A stretch of 64,000 nucleotides of DNA from contig NZ_AP024484.1 of NCBI RefSeq assembly GCF_017347605.1, positions 1,827,501 to 1,891,500 on the forward strand. Reading direction: 5' to 3'. This document shows, piece by piece, positions 47,660-57,089 of this stretch. The stretch comes from Prevotella herbatica. Lineage in GTDB: Bacteria; Bacteroidota; Bacteroidia; Bacteroidales; Bacteroidaceae. Within the stretch, counting starts at the first letter, position 1. Every line of letters starts with the position of its first letter. The position numbers were made by a program, and so were the translations under genes. The notes under the pieces were generated by a model, which saw only the letters and a list, made by a program, of their open reading frames with translations, searched no databases and was not told the origin of the DNA.

Positions 47660-48763
47660 ATGAAGAAGATTATAAATTTATTTATTGTATTATTGGGTAT
47701 ACTAGTATTTGCCGCTTGTAGCGATAATATTGATAATCCTTATGCAAGAGAATCCACAATTAGTGTTGTGAAAAGTAATCTTGTATTTCCAGCTCGTGCT
47801 TCTAATGGGGTAGTAGAGTTCCGTTCTCAAGGCACAGTAAGCGCATCTTCAAACGCTACATGGTGCAAGATCAGTGTCGTAGGAGATACAGTAAAGGTTG
47901 ATGTTGAACAGAATAATAATAATGAAGGTCGTTCAACGGTCGTTACATTACATAATGGAACTGATTCCGTAAATGTTCCTTTGGTACAAGGAGGTCTTGT
48001 TTTCCAACTGTCGGTTTCATCTGTTAATAATAGCTCTGATTTAGCAACCTCGTTTACTTATGCAATGTCTGCCAATCTTGACTTCAATGTTTTATCAGCT
48101 CCTGATTGGATAACGGTTTCAAATACAGAAGATAGTTTGAAAATTAGTATGACTGCTAATACAACTGGGCATTTGCGTTCTGGTTATATTAAATATAACG
48201 TAGGTAGTTATAAAGATTCAATAAAGGTTGCCCAATGTGACTTTGATACAGACTTAGCTGGTGATTATTATCTTGTCTCAGAAGATGGTGCCGGCAAATT
48301 ACAGGCTTTCAATGCAGTAGTTTCGAGAGATACGATATCCTTACCTGATTTAGATTTAAAGATACCCGTAGCTTTTGATGGTACAAGCATTGCTATTTCA
48401 ACTAAATGCGGACAATATGTAGGAACATTTAATATTGCGGGTACAATATATTATGTTTATACTGTTTTTGCCGATGCAACTGTTGATTATTGGACAGGAT
48501 ATAATATCGGTGGGGCAGCCTATACTGCAGCTTTTGATTATGATATTAATGATGGTACATATGCAGAATTTAGTGGAACGTTTGGTACCAATGAAATCGG
48601 CACATTATTGTTCGCTGGCTGCACCTCAAAACAGCTTAATGCAAATTCTTTAAAGAAGATTTTGTTAGAGCAACATTCTCCGTATTTATTAAAAAAAACT
48701 GATTCTAAAGCCAAAATCGCCAGTTTAGAAAAGCAAAATCAATTAAAATTTGTATTGCGTTAG
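47660..48763 (+). CDS. BACON-domain surface lipoprotein
   Basis: This is a lipoprotein of 367 residues (lipobox FAAC, Cys20, then SDNIDNP). Two BACON-like immunoglobulin-type domains follow (about 38-112 with the ATWCKISVVGDTVKVDVEQN pattern and VPLVQGG end, and about 113-195 with APDWITVS and SIKVAQCD). A C-terminal beta domain (about 200-330) comes last. BACON domains usually hold surface proteins away from the membrane or bind mucin/glycan. This is the last gene of the five-gene operon, 6 bases after DUF4302, and is followed by a terminator. Confidence 0.85.
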   Translation: MKKIINLFIVLLGILVFAACSDNIDNPYARESTISVVKSNLVFPARASNGVVEFRSQGTVSASSNATWCKISVVGDTVKVDVEQNNNNEGRSTVVTLHNGTDSVNVPLVQGGLVFQLSVSSVNNSSDLATSFTYAMSANLDFNVLSAPDWITVSNTEDSLKISMTANTTGHLRSGYIKYNVGSYKDSIKVAQCDFDTDLAGDYYLVSEDGAGKLQAFNAVVSRDTISLPDLDLKIPVAFDGTSIAISTKCGQYVGTFNIAGTIYYVYTVFADATVDYWTGYNIGGAAYTAAFDYDINDGTYAEFSGTFGTNEIGTLLFAGCTSKQLNANSLKKILLEQHSPYLLKKTDSKAKIASLEKQNQLKFVLR

Positions 48764-48787
48764 GTTATCAACTAAATATTTTATATT

Positions 48788-48825
48788 AAAGGTGTGCTTT
48801 TTGTAAAGCACACCTTTTATGTTTT
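48788..48825 (+). terminator. Rho-independent terminator of the five-gene operon
   Basis: AAAGGTGTGCTTT (48788-48800) and AAAGCACACCTTT (48805-48817) form a 13-bp stem with a 4-base loop, followed by T-rich sequence. Confidence 0.85.
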
Positions 48826-49140
48826 AAGCATATTAGGTTCTTTCCCTTCACTTTTTTTTGCTATATAGCTAATTAAGCGAAAATTGAAGAGTGGGGGAAC
48901 TTATTTGAATGCTTAAACAATACAGCTAAAAGTATCCATATAACTAATTGCTATCTTAATTCTTTGATGGATTCTATTTTTATTCTATTTTTCAATATAT
49001 TAAATATTTGATGGACTGTCAATTTTATATTGAATATTGTCTTTTAATTGACATTGTGTTGTAAAATATTTAATAAATATGCGTAAATGTAATCGAAATA
49101 CGGCTTTTTTGCTTCAAAACGAAATTTTTAGCATTAAATA

Positions 49141-49172
49141 TTTGGAGGTTGGTTATACATTCATTAACTTTG
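49141..49172 (+). promoter_or_regulatory. Promoter of the susC-susD_2 operon
   Basis: TTTG (49141-49144), 20 bases, then TAACTTTG (49165-49172). The leader to the ATG at 49276 is about 97 bases. Confidence 0.75.
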
Positions 49173-49275
49173 TGCACGATAACATTAATAAAATTAATTA
49201 AGCGAGAAAAGAAACAGCTTTTATCGAGTTTAAGTAGAGATTTTGTAATTTTTGAGCTTTAAAGAGAGAGACTTT

Positions 49276-52200
49276 ATGGAAAAGAGACTTTTAGTGTTTC
49301 TAGCCTGCTTGTTCCTAAATTTAGGAATAGCACTGGCGCAGATTAGAGTGTCTGGTACTGTAACATCAAGTGATGACGGTGAGCCAATCACTGGTGCTTC
49401 AATTCTTGTACAGGGTACTAAAACTGGTACAGTAACAGACGTGGATGGTAATTTCCAATTAACAGCACCTGAGGGGAGCGTGTTAAGAGTAAGTTATCTT
49501 GGAATGAAGACAAAAGATGTTAAGGCTGCTACAAACCTTAAAATCGTTCTTCAGTCAGACAACAGAACACTTGATGATGTCGTAGTTACGGCACTCGGTG
49601 TATCACGTGAGAAGAAAGCTCTGGGATATGCTGTTAGTGAAGTTCAGGGTTCTGATTTGATTAAATCACGTGGTGGCGTTAGCAATCCTGTTAATGCATT
49701 ACAAGGTAAAGTTGCGGGTTTGCAGATTTCTTCAAGTTCTGGTTCTATGGGTGGTTCTTCAAAGATTATCATTCGTGGCGCTAGTTCTCTTTCAGGAAAT
49801 AACCAACCTTTGTTTGTTGTAGATGGTGTGCCTATTGAAGGTACAGACTATAACGCAACAGAAGTAGGCTCTTCTGATGTTAATTCAACAGCACGTGGTG
49901 CTGGTGGTTACGACTATGGTAACCTTGTACAGGATATAAACCCTGATGATATTGAAAACATATCAGTGTTGAAAGGTGCAGCTGCATCTGCTCTGTATGG
50001 TTCTCGTGCATCAAATGGTGTAATAATGATCACCACAAAACGTGGACAGAAAGATCAGGGACTTGGTGTTGAATATAGTTCAACGGTTGGTTTCGAAACT
50101 GTAACAAAGTTACCAAAACTTCAGAGTCAGTATGGTGGTGGCTATGGATATGCTGGTAGTTATAAGGCTAGCGGTAGCGAAGCTGATGACTTCAAGACAA
50201 CAACTGTAAATGGAACTACATATACTATACCTGATTATGGTATGGATGAAAGTTGGGGCCCTAAGCTTGACGGACGTCAGGTTGTTTCTTGGGCTGATTT
50301 GCAGAAATGGGAAGCTGGTGGTAAGGTAGGTAATCCTACAACATCTCCATGGAGTCCTGCTACTTCGGATTATCGTGACTTCTTTAAAACAGGAGTTTCG
50401 TATACAAATAACGTAGCTATATCAAAAGCTTATGATAACAGTGCATTCCGTATTTCATATACAAATACAGCTATGACAGGTTACCTTCCAAACAGTTCAC
50501 AATATAAAAATACTGTAAGTGTTAATGGTAACATCATGAGCAAGGATAAGAAGTTGAATGTGTTCACAAGTGTAAACTTCTTCAATAGCCGCACAAAAGG
50601 CCGTCAAGATACTGGTTATGGCGACAATAATATCATGGTGAAGTTTACTCAGTGGGGACAGCGTCAGCTCAATATGGATGAACTTAAAGCTTTGTACCTC
50701 AAAGATGATGGAACACAAGGCTCTTGGAATAGAGGTGGCTTTGATGACCCTACAATCCAATATCATAATAATGTTTATTGGAGCCGTTATATGAACTATG
50801 AAAACGATTCACGTAATCGTATTTATGGTAATGTAGGTGTAAGCTATCAAATTCTTCCACAGTTGAAGGCACAGTATAAGGCAAATCTTGATTTCTATGC
50901 AGACAAGCAATATGAACGCAATGCGGTTTATTCTCAGGAGCTTTCTGCATACAAGGAAAGTTCACGTCAGCAATACGAATTAAACCACGAGTTCTTGTTG
51001 ATGTACAATCAGGCATTTGGTGATTACTCTGTTACAGCTAATGTCGGTGCAAATATTATGCAGCGTCATTATGAACTTATTTATGGTGAGACTAAGGGTG
51101 GACTCGCAATTCCTCTCTATTATAATCTTGCTAACTCAATTACAACTCCTCAAGCGTATAACTACAAATTAGAAAAAGGAATTAATTCTTTATTTGGTGA
51201 TGTTACTATAGGTTGGAAGAATATGTTGTATTTGGAGGCAACACTACGTGGAGATAAGTCTTCTACATTGCCAAAGAGTAATAATACTTATGTGTATCCT
51301 TCTGTTACAGCCAGTTGGTTGTTCTCTGAACTCTTGAAAGATAAAGCGCCATGGTTGTCTTATGGTAAATTGCGTGCAGGTTATGCTCGTGTAGGTAATG
51401 ATACAGATCCATATCAGGTGATGCAGACTTATACACAATATACTAATATTGATAGTTCTACTCCTGGATACCGTCTTTCAAATACATTGTCAAACTCAAA
51501 CCTGAAGCCTGAGTCTACAAAGTCTTGGGAATTTGGACTTGAGACATCATTCCTTAATAACCGTTTAGGATTTGACTTGACATATTATACCACTAAAACA
51601 AGTAATGAAATATTACCATTGTCTGTTTCTGGTTCAACAGGTTACATCTATAAAATGATTAACTCTGGAACAATCGAGAATAAAGGTGTAGAATTTGCTT
51701 TTCATGCAACTCCTGTAAAAACTCGCAATTTTGAATGGACAACTAATATAACATTGGCTTCAAACAAAAATACAGTTAAGTCGCTTGCAGAAGGTGTAGA
51801 CTATTATCGTATTGCTAATGCTCCTTTCAAGGTAGAGATTGGTGCTGTTGTTGGTAAACCTTATGGTGTAATCATGGGTACTAACTATGTATATGATAAA
51901 AATGGTAACAAGTGTGTAGATTCTAACGGATTATACATGTCAACAAGCGGCAATGAGGATATAGGTCATATCTATCCTGATTTCACAGGTGGTTGGTCTA
52001 ACTCATTTAAGTGGGGTAATTTTGACGCAAGCTTCCAGTTTGACTTTTCAAAGGGTGGTCATTTCTTCTCAACAACTCAGATGTGGGGATACTACTGTGG
52101 TATGTTTGCAGAAACAGCCGCAAACGGTGTACGTGAAAAAGGTATAATCTCTGATGGTGTTGTTTATGGAACAGGTGAAAAGAATACAGTAAGAGTAAGT

Positions 52201-52497
52201 GCCCGCGATTATTATGAAAACTATTATAATGGTCCTGCTGCACAAAATATTTTGAGATCTGATTATATCAAACTTCGTGAGGTAACAGTAGGTTATACAT
52301 TTAAACTAAATCCAGTTTGGTTTATAAAGTCTCTTCGCCTTTCAGCTTACGGACGTAATCTTGGCGTATGGGGACCTGACTGTAAGAACTTTGATCCAGA
52401 AATGATTGTTACAAGTTCTGGTAATATACAGGGTATCGAAGGCGGTGCTACTCCTATGGTTGCCAATTATGGTCTTACTGTAAATCTCAAATTCTAA
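49276..52497 (+). CDS. SusC-like TonB-dependent receptor (susD_2 pair)
   Basis: This is a 1073-residue outer-membrane transporter. ATG 49276 begins the shared signal peptide MEKRLLVFLACLFLNLGIALAQ, while the alternative TTG at 49252 only adds eight residues. A regulatory beta domain (about 24-100), plug (about 110-240, with LQGKVAGLQI, LFVVDGV, DIENISVLKGAAASALYG and SNGVIMITTK) and barrel follow, ending GLTVNLKF. The LGVSREKKALGYAV segment before the plug is typical of SusC proteins paired with SusD_2-type lipoproteins. There are no associated enzymes, so cargo is unknown. Confidence 0.94.
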   Translation: MEKRLLVFLACLFLNLGIALAQIRVSGTVTSSDDGEPITGASILVQGTKTGTVTDVDGNFQLTAPEGSVLRVSYLGMKTKDVKAATNLKIVLQSDNRTLDDVVVTALGVSREKKALGYAVSEVQGSDLIKSRGGVSNPVNALQGKVAGLQISSSSGSMGGSSKIIIRGASSLSGNNQPLFVVDGVPIEGTDYNATEVGSSDVNSTARGAGGYDYGNLVQDINPDDIENISVLKGAAASALYGSRASNGVIMITTKRGQKDQGLGVEYSSTVGFETVTKLPKLQSQYGGGYGYAGSYKASGSEADDFKTTTVNGTTYTIPDYGMDESWGPKLDGRQVVSWADLQKWEAGGKVGNPTTSPWSPATSDYRDFFKTGVSYTNNVAISKAYDNSAFRISYTNTAMTGYLPNSSQYKNTVSVNGNIMSKDKKLNVFTSVNFFNSRTKGRQDTGYGDNNIMVKFTQWGQRQLNMDELKALYLKDDGTQGSWNRGGFDDPTIQYHNNVYWSRYMNYENDSRNRIYGNVGVSYQILPQLKAQYKANLDFYADKQYERNAVYSQELSAYKESSRQQYELNHEFLLMYNQAFGDYSVTANVGANIMQRHYELIYGETKGGLAIPLYYNLANSITTPQAYNYKLEKGINSLFGDVTIGWKNMLYLEATLRGDKSSTLPKSNNTYVYPSVTASWLFSELLKDKAPWLSYGKLRAGYARVGNDTDPYQVMQTYTQYTNIDSSTPGYRLSNTLSNSNLKPESTKSWEFGLETSFLNNRLGFDLTYYTTKTSNEILPLSVSGSTGYIYKMINSGTIENKGVEFAFHATPVKTRNFEWTTNITLASNKNTVKSLAEGVDYYRIANAPFKVEIGAVVGKPYGVIMGTNYVYDKNGNKCVDSNGLYMSTSGNEDIGHIYPDFTGGWSNSFKWGNFDASFQFDFSKGGHFFSTTQMWGYYCGMFAETAANGVREKGIISDGVVYGTGEKNTVRVSARDYYENYYNGPAAQNILRSDYIKLREVTVGYTFKLNPVWFIKSLRLSAYGRNLGVWGPDCKNFDPEMIVTSSGNIQGIEGGATPMVANYGLTVNLKF

Positions 52498-52517
52498 AAT
52501 AAGGGAGGATATACAAT

Positions 52518-54098
52518 ATGAATAATTTTCTAAAATATATATTTTTAGGTTCATTGTGCCTTACCGCTGTATCATGCAGTGATTTGGATCAAATGAATGT
52601 AAGTCCAAATAGTACATCTGATGTTCCGTCAAATATGTTGATGGAAGGTGCCGAGAAATGGGCAATGGATAATATCTATGATGTTTGGTTCAGTGGTCGT
52701 CAGTGTCTTCCATATTCACAGCAGTGGTCACAGCGTAATTATACAGAAGAGGATAGATATCAGGTTCGTGAGTCAACTAATAATAGCTATTTCAACTACC
52801 TTTATATGGGTATGGCTAATTTTGATAAGGTTGTCAAATTGAATTCTGATGATGCAACAAAGGTTAAGAATGCAACTTTTGGTGCAAATGAAAATCAGAT
52901 TGCTGCAGCTATGATTATGAAAGTTTGGCTGATGGATGTAATTACTGATACATGGGGAAATGTTCCATATTCTGATATTTCAAAATTAGAAAGTGATAAC
53001 ATCATGTATTGTAAGTATGATGACCAGAAAGATATCTATGCTGGTATGATAAAAGATCTTACAACAGCTGTTAATATGATCGATGCTTCACAGAGTGCAT
53101 TTACTTCTGGCGATATAATATTTGGCGGTGACGCAAGCAAGTGGAAGAAGTTTGGTAATTCTTTGAAGTGCCGCCTTGCAATCCATCTTTCTAAAGTTGA
53201 TCCTAATTGGAAGTCTTATATTGCTGATGCTTTGAAGAGTGGAGTAATGGAAAGTAATGATGACGCAGCTAAGTTTACTTATGTTGCTTCTGGTTCTGAT
53301 TATTGCCAGTTCTATAAAGGTTTCTTTACTGATGGTCGTAATGACTTTACGATAGCACGTCCTTTGGTTGATATAATGAAAGGTCAGCGTGATTCTTTGA
53401 ACAATAAGCAACATCCTTGGGAGGGAACTTTAGATCCACGTCTAAGTGTTTACACTACTCCAAATGCTGATGGAGTATATCAGGGTATTCCTTATGCTGC
53501 ACCAACAGGAACTCAGGATAAATTCCGTGCTAGTTCGCCAAACTGGTATAGCACTAAGCCTATGGTTGTTCAAAAGACTTATGCAGTTCCTTTGATGACT
53601 TATGCTGAGTTGAAGTTCATCCTTTGTGAATATAATGGTTATGATGTTGCTGATTATAAAGATGGTATTAAAGCCTCACTTCAATATTGGTATGATTTGG
53701 CTGGTAAGTCAATCTCAAATACGACAATTGATGCATACGTAAATGCTGTTTCTGGAAATGTAAACGCAGAAAGCTGTGCTCTTCAGAAATATATCGATCT
53801 TTATACCAATGGTACTGAAGCTTGGACTGAAATCCGTCGTACAGGTTATCCTGAACAGTTGATTCGCCCAGGTGAAATTACATGTATCTATGATGGCTCT
53901 AAAGTTGCATTTACTCCATTGAGTGAAACTAAAGGTGATATTATTGAACGTGTTAAATATCCAACTAATGAAAGTACGCTTAATGGTGATAATTGGAAAG
54001 CTGCAGTAGCTAAACTTACTGATGGAACAAACAATTATTACAGTAAGATGTATTGGGATGTACGCGTATCTAAGTATAATCATCCAGCAAATAAATAA
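52518..54098 (+). CDS. SusD/RagB-like lipoprotein, SusD_2 family
   Basis: This is a surface lipoprotein of 526 residues with lipobox TAVSC (Cys20). The sequence after it (SDLDQMNVSPNSTSDVPSNMLMEGAEKWAMDNIYDVWFSG) and the missing C-terminal ER..FFDL block mark it as the SusD-like_2 subgroup. Other features include AAMIMKVWLMDVITDTWGNVPYSD and the later IDLYTNGTEAWTEIRRTGYP. It starts 20 bases after the SusC gene. It ends at a pair of hairpins (54114-54128, and the terminator at 54157-54188). Ligand unknown. Confidence 0.92.
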   Translation: MNNFLKYIFLGSLCLTAVSCSDLDQMNVSPNSTSDVPSNMLMEGAEKWAMDNIYDVWFSGRQCLPYSQQWSQRNYTEEDRYQVRESTNNSYFNYLYMGMANFDKVVKLNSDDATKVKNATFGANENQIAAAMIMKVWLMDVITDTWGNVPYSDISKLESDNIMYCKYDDQKDIYAGMIKDLTTAVNMIDASQSAFTSGDIIFGGDASKWKKFGNSLKCRLAIHLSKVDPNWKSYIADALKSGVMESNDDAAKFTYVASGSDYCQFYKGFFTDGRNDFTIARPLVDIMKGQRDSLNNKQHPWEGTLDPRLSVYTTPNADGVYQGIPYAAPTGTQDKFRASSPNWYSTKPMVVQKTYAVPLMTYAELKFILCEYNGYDVADYKDGIKASLQYWYDLAGKSISNTTIDAYVNAVSGNVNAESCALQKYIDLYTNGTEAWTEIRRTGYPEQLIRPGEITCIYDGSKVAFTPLSETKGDIIERVKYPTNESTLNGDNWKAAVAKLTDGTNNYYSKMYWDVRVSKYNHPANK

Positions 54099-54156
54099 TC
54101 TGTAGATAAGATGATTGGTCGCGAGACCAGTCTTATCTCTCTCTCTCTCTGATCTT

Positions 54157-54188
54157 GGGGCTGACTTTTTTGTCAGCCCCTTTTGTTG
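54157..54188 (+). terminator. Rho-independent terminator after the susD_2 gene
   Basis: GGGGCTGAC (54157-54165) and GTCAGCCCC (54172-54180) form a perfect 9-bp stem with a T-loop, followed by TTTTGTTGTT. A smaller hairpin (TGGTC-GCGA-GACCA) and a CT-dinucleotide run (about 54136-54150) lie before it. Confidence 0.9.
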
Positions 54189-54211
54189 TTCAGAAAATTG
54201 TGTTATCTTTG
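54183..54211 (+). promoter_or_regulatory. Promoter of the first SGNH esterase gene
   Basis: TTG at 54183-54185, 18 bases, then TATCTTTG (54204-54211). The -33 element overlaps the T-tract of the preceding terminator. The leader is about 85 bases. Confidence 0.6.
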
Positions 54212-54299
54212 CATCACGTTTATTACAATCAGAAGAAAAATATGATATTTAGGTGACGATGTCCTGATTCATATTATAAAAAGGATAAAAGGTAAAAAG

Positions 54300-55499
54300 A
54301 TGAAAAAGATATTATTTGTATTGATGCTGTTTGCTTCTCTATTCGCAAATGCTCAAGCTAAGGACGTTATAGGGGAGCATTGGGTTGGTACTTGGGCTAC
54401 GGCACAACAACCTGTTGTAAAGACTTTTATGCCTTACAATAATAACATGTCAAACCGTTCAGTCAGACAAATTGTTAAGGTGTCGATTGGAGGGAAGCTA
54501 ATTAGATTGCAAATTAGTAATGAACTTTCCTCTGAGCCTTTAGTGATCCGCTCTGTATATATAGCTCATGCCGGTGATTCTTCGGCTGTTGATGCAAAAA
54601 CGGCAAAATATTTGAAGTTTGGTAATAAGTATAATATAACAATTCCTGCAGGAAAGACAAAATTCTGTGATGCGTTAGTTTATGATTTAAAGCCTTTGCA
54701 ACGGTTAGCCATAACAATTAATTATACTTCGGCACCTGCAAATCCTACGGTTCATATGGGTTCTCGGACAACAAGCTATATTATGCGTGGAGTGACGAAT
54801 GCAACTAGTAACTTCTCGAATGCATTCCGTGAGAATCATTGGTTTAATATTGCTGCAATAGATGTCTTTGATGCAACAGGAAAGAGTATTGCTATCATCG
54901 GTAATTCTATTACTGATGGAAAGAATAGCACTGATAATGCTCAAAATCGTTGGCCTGATATCATGTCAGAGACATTACACTATAAACATCATATAACTAA
55001 TATAGGAGTATTGAATCTTGGTATAGGTAACAACAGGGTTGTTGTTCCTGGAGGATTCGGGGCTTTGGCAAAATATCGTTTTGACCATGATATTTTAGAG
55101 CAACGTGGATTAAACTCAGTCGTAATCTTTGAGGGCGTAAATGATATCGGTGCTGCTACAAAGGGAAATAGCGAGGCTGTTGCAATGCAACTTATTGAGT
55201 CTTATGATGCAATGATAAAAAAAGCAAAGGAAAGGAAACTTAAAGTATTTCTTGGTACTATAACTCCGTTTAAGGGTGCTGGATATTATTCAATTTTTCA
55301 TGATGCAGCTCGCGAAACTGTTAACCAATGGATAAGATCTCAAAAAGAGAAAGTTGATGGTATTTTAGACTTTGATGAACTCCTTCGTGATCCTGAAGAT
55401 CATAGTCGAATGCAAAAGAATTTGCAAAGTGATTGGTTGCATCCTAATATAGAAGGGTATAGGCTGATGGGCGAATATGCTGCCAATATTATAAAATGA
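54300..55499 (+). CDS. Secreted SGNH/GDSL-family esterase
   Basis: This is a serine esterase of 399 residues with a signal peptide ending ANAQA. An N-terminal beta domain (about 25-190) precedes the SGNH catalytic domain. The SGNH blocks are visible: Ser203 in IIGNSITDG, Gly in NLGIGNNR, Asn281 in FEGVNDIG, and Asp378/His381 in SDWLHPN. A closely related protein is encoded at 63140 onwards. The neighbouring alpha-glucuronidase and GH35 genes suggest that it removes acetyl or similar esters from xylan, but substrate cannot be seen in the sequence. It converges on the GH35/DUF5597 gene with a 5-base gap. Confidence 0.9.
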   Translation: MKKILFVLMLFASLFANAQAKDVIGEHWVGTWATAQQPVVKTFMPYNNNMSNRSVRQIVKVSIGGKLIRLQISNELSSEPLVIRSVYIAHAGDSSAVDAKTAKYLKFGNKYNITIPAGKTKFCDALVYDLKPLQRLAITINYTSAPANPTVHMGSRTTSYIMRGVTNATSNFSNAFRENHWFNIAAIDVFDATGKSIAIIGNSITDGKNSTDNAQNRWPDIMSETLHYKHHITNIGVLNLGIGNNRVVVPGGFGALAKYRFDHDILEQRGLNSVVIFEGVNDIGAATKGNSEAVAMQLIESYDAMIKKAKERKLKVFLGTITPFKGAGYYSIFHDAARETVNQWIRSQKEKVDGILDFDELLRDPEDHSRMQKNLQSDWLHPNIEGYRLMGEYAANIIK

Positions 55500-55504
55500 A
55501 AGAT

Positions 55505-57082
55505 TCAATACTCGTATAGTTTTACGTGTAGAATCTTCCTTTCCCCAACAGATATTCTTACGTGTCGTCCTTGATGATCTTCATCACCGTTCAGTCTGCG
55601 AAGATATTCAATTTTGCCGTCTGCTTTTATTGTAACTTCGTCAACGTATCCAATCCCCGTACGTTTTCCTTTAAATTGTGATGAGTTCTTTCTACTAGAA
55701 TCATCATTGCGTCCGTTAATGATGAATCCATCTTCGCCAAGTTTTTCTTCTTTGTTTTGCAGAATCTCATTGTTGTTTAGAAATGACACGACAATTCCAT
55801 TCCCTGCAATCAAATAATCATTTTTAGCCAGTTTAATTATTATTCCGCCGCCTTCTTGCCATTCTTGACCATTTGTTGCACGTTTATCCCAAGGTAAAGT
55901 GAAATAGTGTCTGCATGTTATTGTGATGTTGTCATCTTTAATTATTCGCTGATTGTCAGTCTTATCAAAAAGAACGCCGTGTATATCTTTTTTGTTATTA
56001 TGCGTCATAATAGGATAAAGCTGACGAAGTAGCGAAAAACTACCTTGTAAGTTTTCTATTGCTTCTTTTTCTGCAGTGTCAATAGAGAAAGTGCTATATC
56101 CCAAAGCATGGTGTTCACCAAAAACATATAGAGCTCTTACTCCGCTATTTGCGCAACATTTACTTTCTGGAATAAATAGACGGTTGTTCTTGAAATCGTA
56201 TTTTTTTGCCCATTCTTTAAAGCCTGCATCGTAGATGTCTGGTGACATCATGTCAATACTTGGTGCATAAGCCTTCCATATCTTACTAAGGTGTGCCAAA
56301 GGTCCCGCTGATGGATATTCTCCAGGCTTTCGTCCACGGCTATTCATGGCTGCATTTACATATAAAGGTATGTTGTGGATTTGTTTTGCATTTTTGGCTA
56401 GTCGTTCAACATATTTCGCATAATAAATTGCTTGAAATGCTTCGTCCTCATAAAGTTTGCCTTCTGTATGAAATCCGATTTGATTTAACTCTTTCCGCCA
56501 TATACCTTTGCTGTATTCCTTGTTTGCTATTTCTGAATAGTCTCTAGCACTTTCAAGCATACCGATCTCATTTTCCACTTGGATCATTATGACAGTCTCC
56601 TTCTGTGGATCTATTTTTTTAATATGCCTTATGAGAGAAGTAAATGCTGTGTTATCAGCTTGGAATACATTCTCAGAAAATGCTGATGCAATTTCCATCT
56701 TTCTGCCCTTGTCTGTAATTGCCCTTGGAAAGCGTTTTGTGTCTTCCTTAAACCACATCGGTGCATAGCAACTCATAGAATTCTTCCATGCTCCAAACCA
56801 TAAAAATATAACCTTAATATTGTTTTTTCGTGCAATATTAATGGTTTCATCGATTAGTGAAAAATCAAATGTCCCCTCTGTAGGTTCAATTAAGTCCCAT
56901 TGTGCAGGTACTAGTACAGTATTAATACCTGTCTTGGCAGCCTTAGAAATCGAACTATCAATGTCTGCAATATTCGTTGCTGCAGAATTACTTAGTTCAC
57001 CACCTAAAATCATTTCCTGTCCAATGCATTGTGCTGTAAAACACGTTAGCATTGTAACCATAATAAATATTATTCTTTTCAT
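55505..57082 (-). CDS. GH35-type glycoside hydrolase with DUF5597 (putative beta-galactosidase)
   Basis: This is a secreted protein of 525 residues (signal MKRIIFIMVTMLTCFTAQCIGQ). The (beta/alpha)8 domain (about 45-330) is of clan GH-A. It has the acid/base region IQVENEIG with Glu172 after Asn171, and the probable nucleophile Glu306 in LFIPESKCC. A DUF5597-like beta domain makes up the C-terminal 180 residues. Similar proteins are annotated GH35 beta-galactosidases and occur near GH67 in xylan loci. The gene lies 7 bases after the alpha-glucuronidase gene on the same strand and is probably translated from the same message. Removal of galactosyl decorations is an inference. Confidence 0.87.
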   Translation of the reverse strand: MKRIIFIMVTMLTCFTAQCIGQEMILGGELSNSAATNIADIDSSISKAAKTGINTVLVPAQWDLIEPTEGTFDFSLIDETINIARKNNIKVIFLWFGAWKNSMSCYAPMWFKEDTKRFPRAITDKGRKMEIASAFSENVFQADNTAFTSLIRHIKKIDPQKETVIMIQVENEIGMLESARDYSEIANKEYSKGIWRKELNQIGFHTEGKLYEDEAFQAIYYAKYVERLAKNAKQIHNIPLYVNAAMNSRGRKPGEYPSAGPLAHLSKIWKAYAPSIDMMSPDIYDAGFKEWAKKYDFKNNRLFIPESKCCANSGVRALYVFGEHHALGYSTFSIDTAEKEAIENLQGSFSLLRQLYPIMTHNNKKDIHGVLFDKTDNQRIIKDDNITITCRHYFTLPWDKRATNGQEWQEGGGIIIKLAKNDYLIAGNGIVVSFLNNNEILQNKEEKLGEDGFIINGRNDDSSRKNSSQFKGKRTGIGYVDEVTIKADGKIEYLRRLNGDEDHQGRHVRISVGERKILHVKLYEY

Positions 57083-57089
57083 AATGGTA

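Larger units (their letters stand above)
48764..49275. other. Intergenic stretch between the BACON gene and the next susC
   Basis: It holds the terminator at 48788-48825 and the promoter at 49141-49172. The 300 bases between are AT-rich and contain nothing I can name. Confidence 0.6.

Noticed and set aside
54136..54150. CT-dinucleotide run as a phase-variation tract
   Set aside because: It lies between two terminator hairpins and neither in a coding region nor between promoter boxes, so slippage would have no evident effect.
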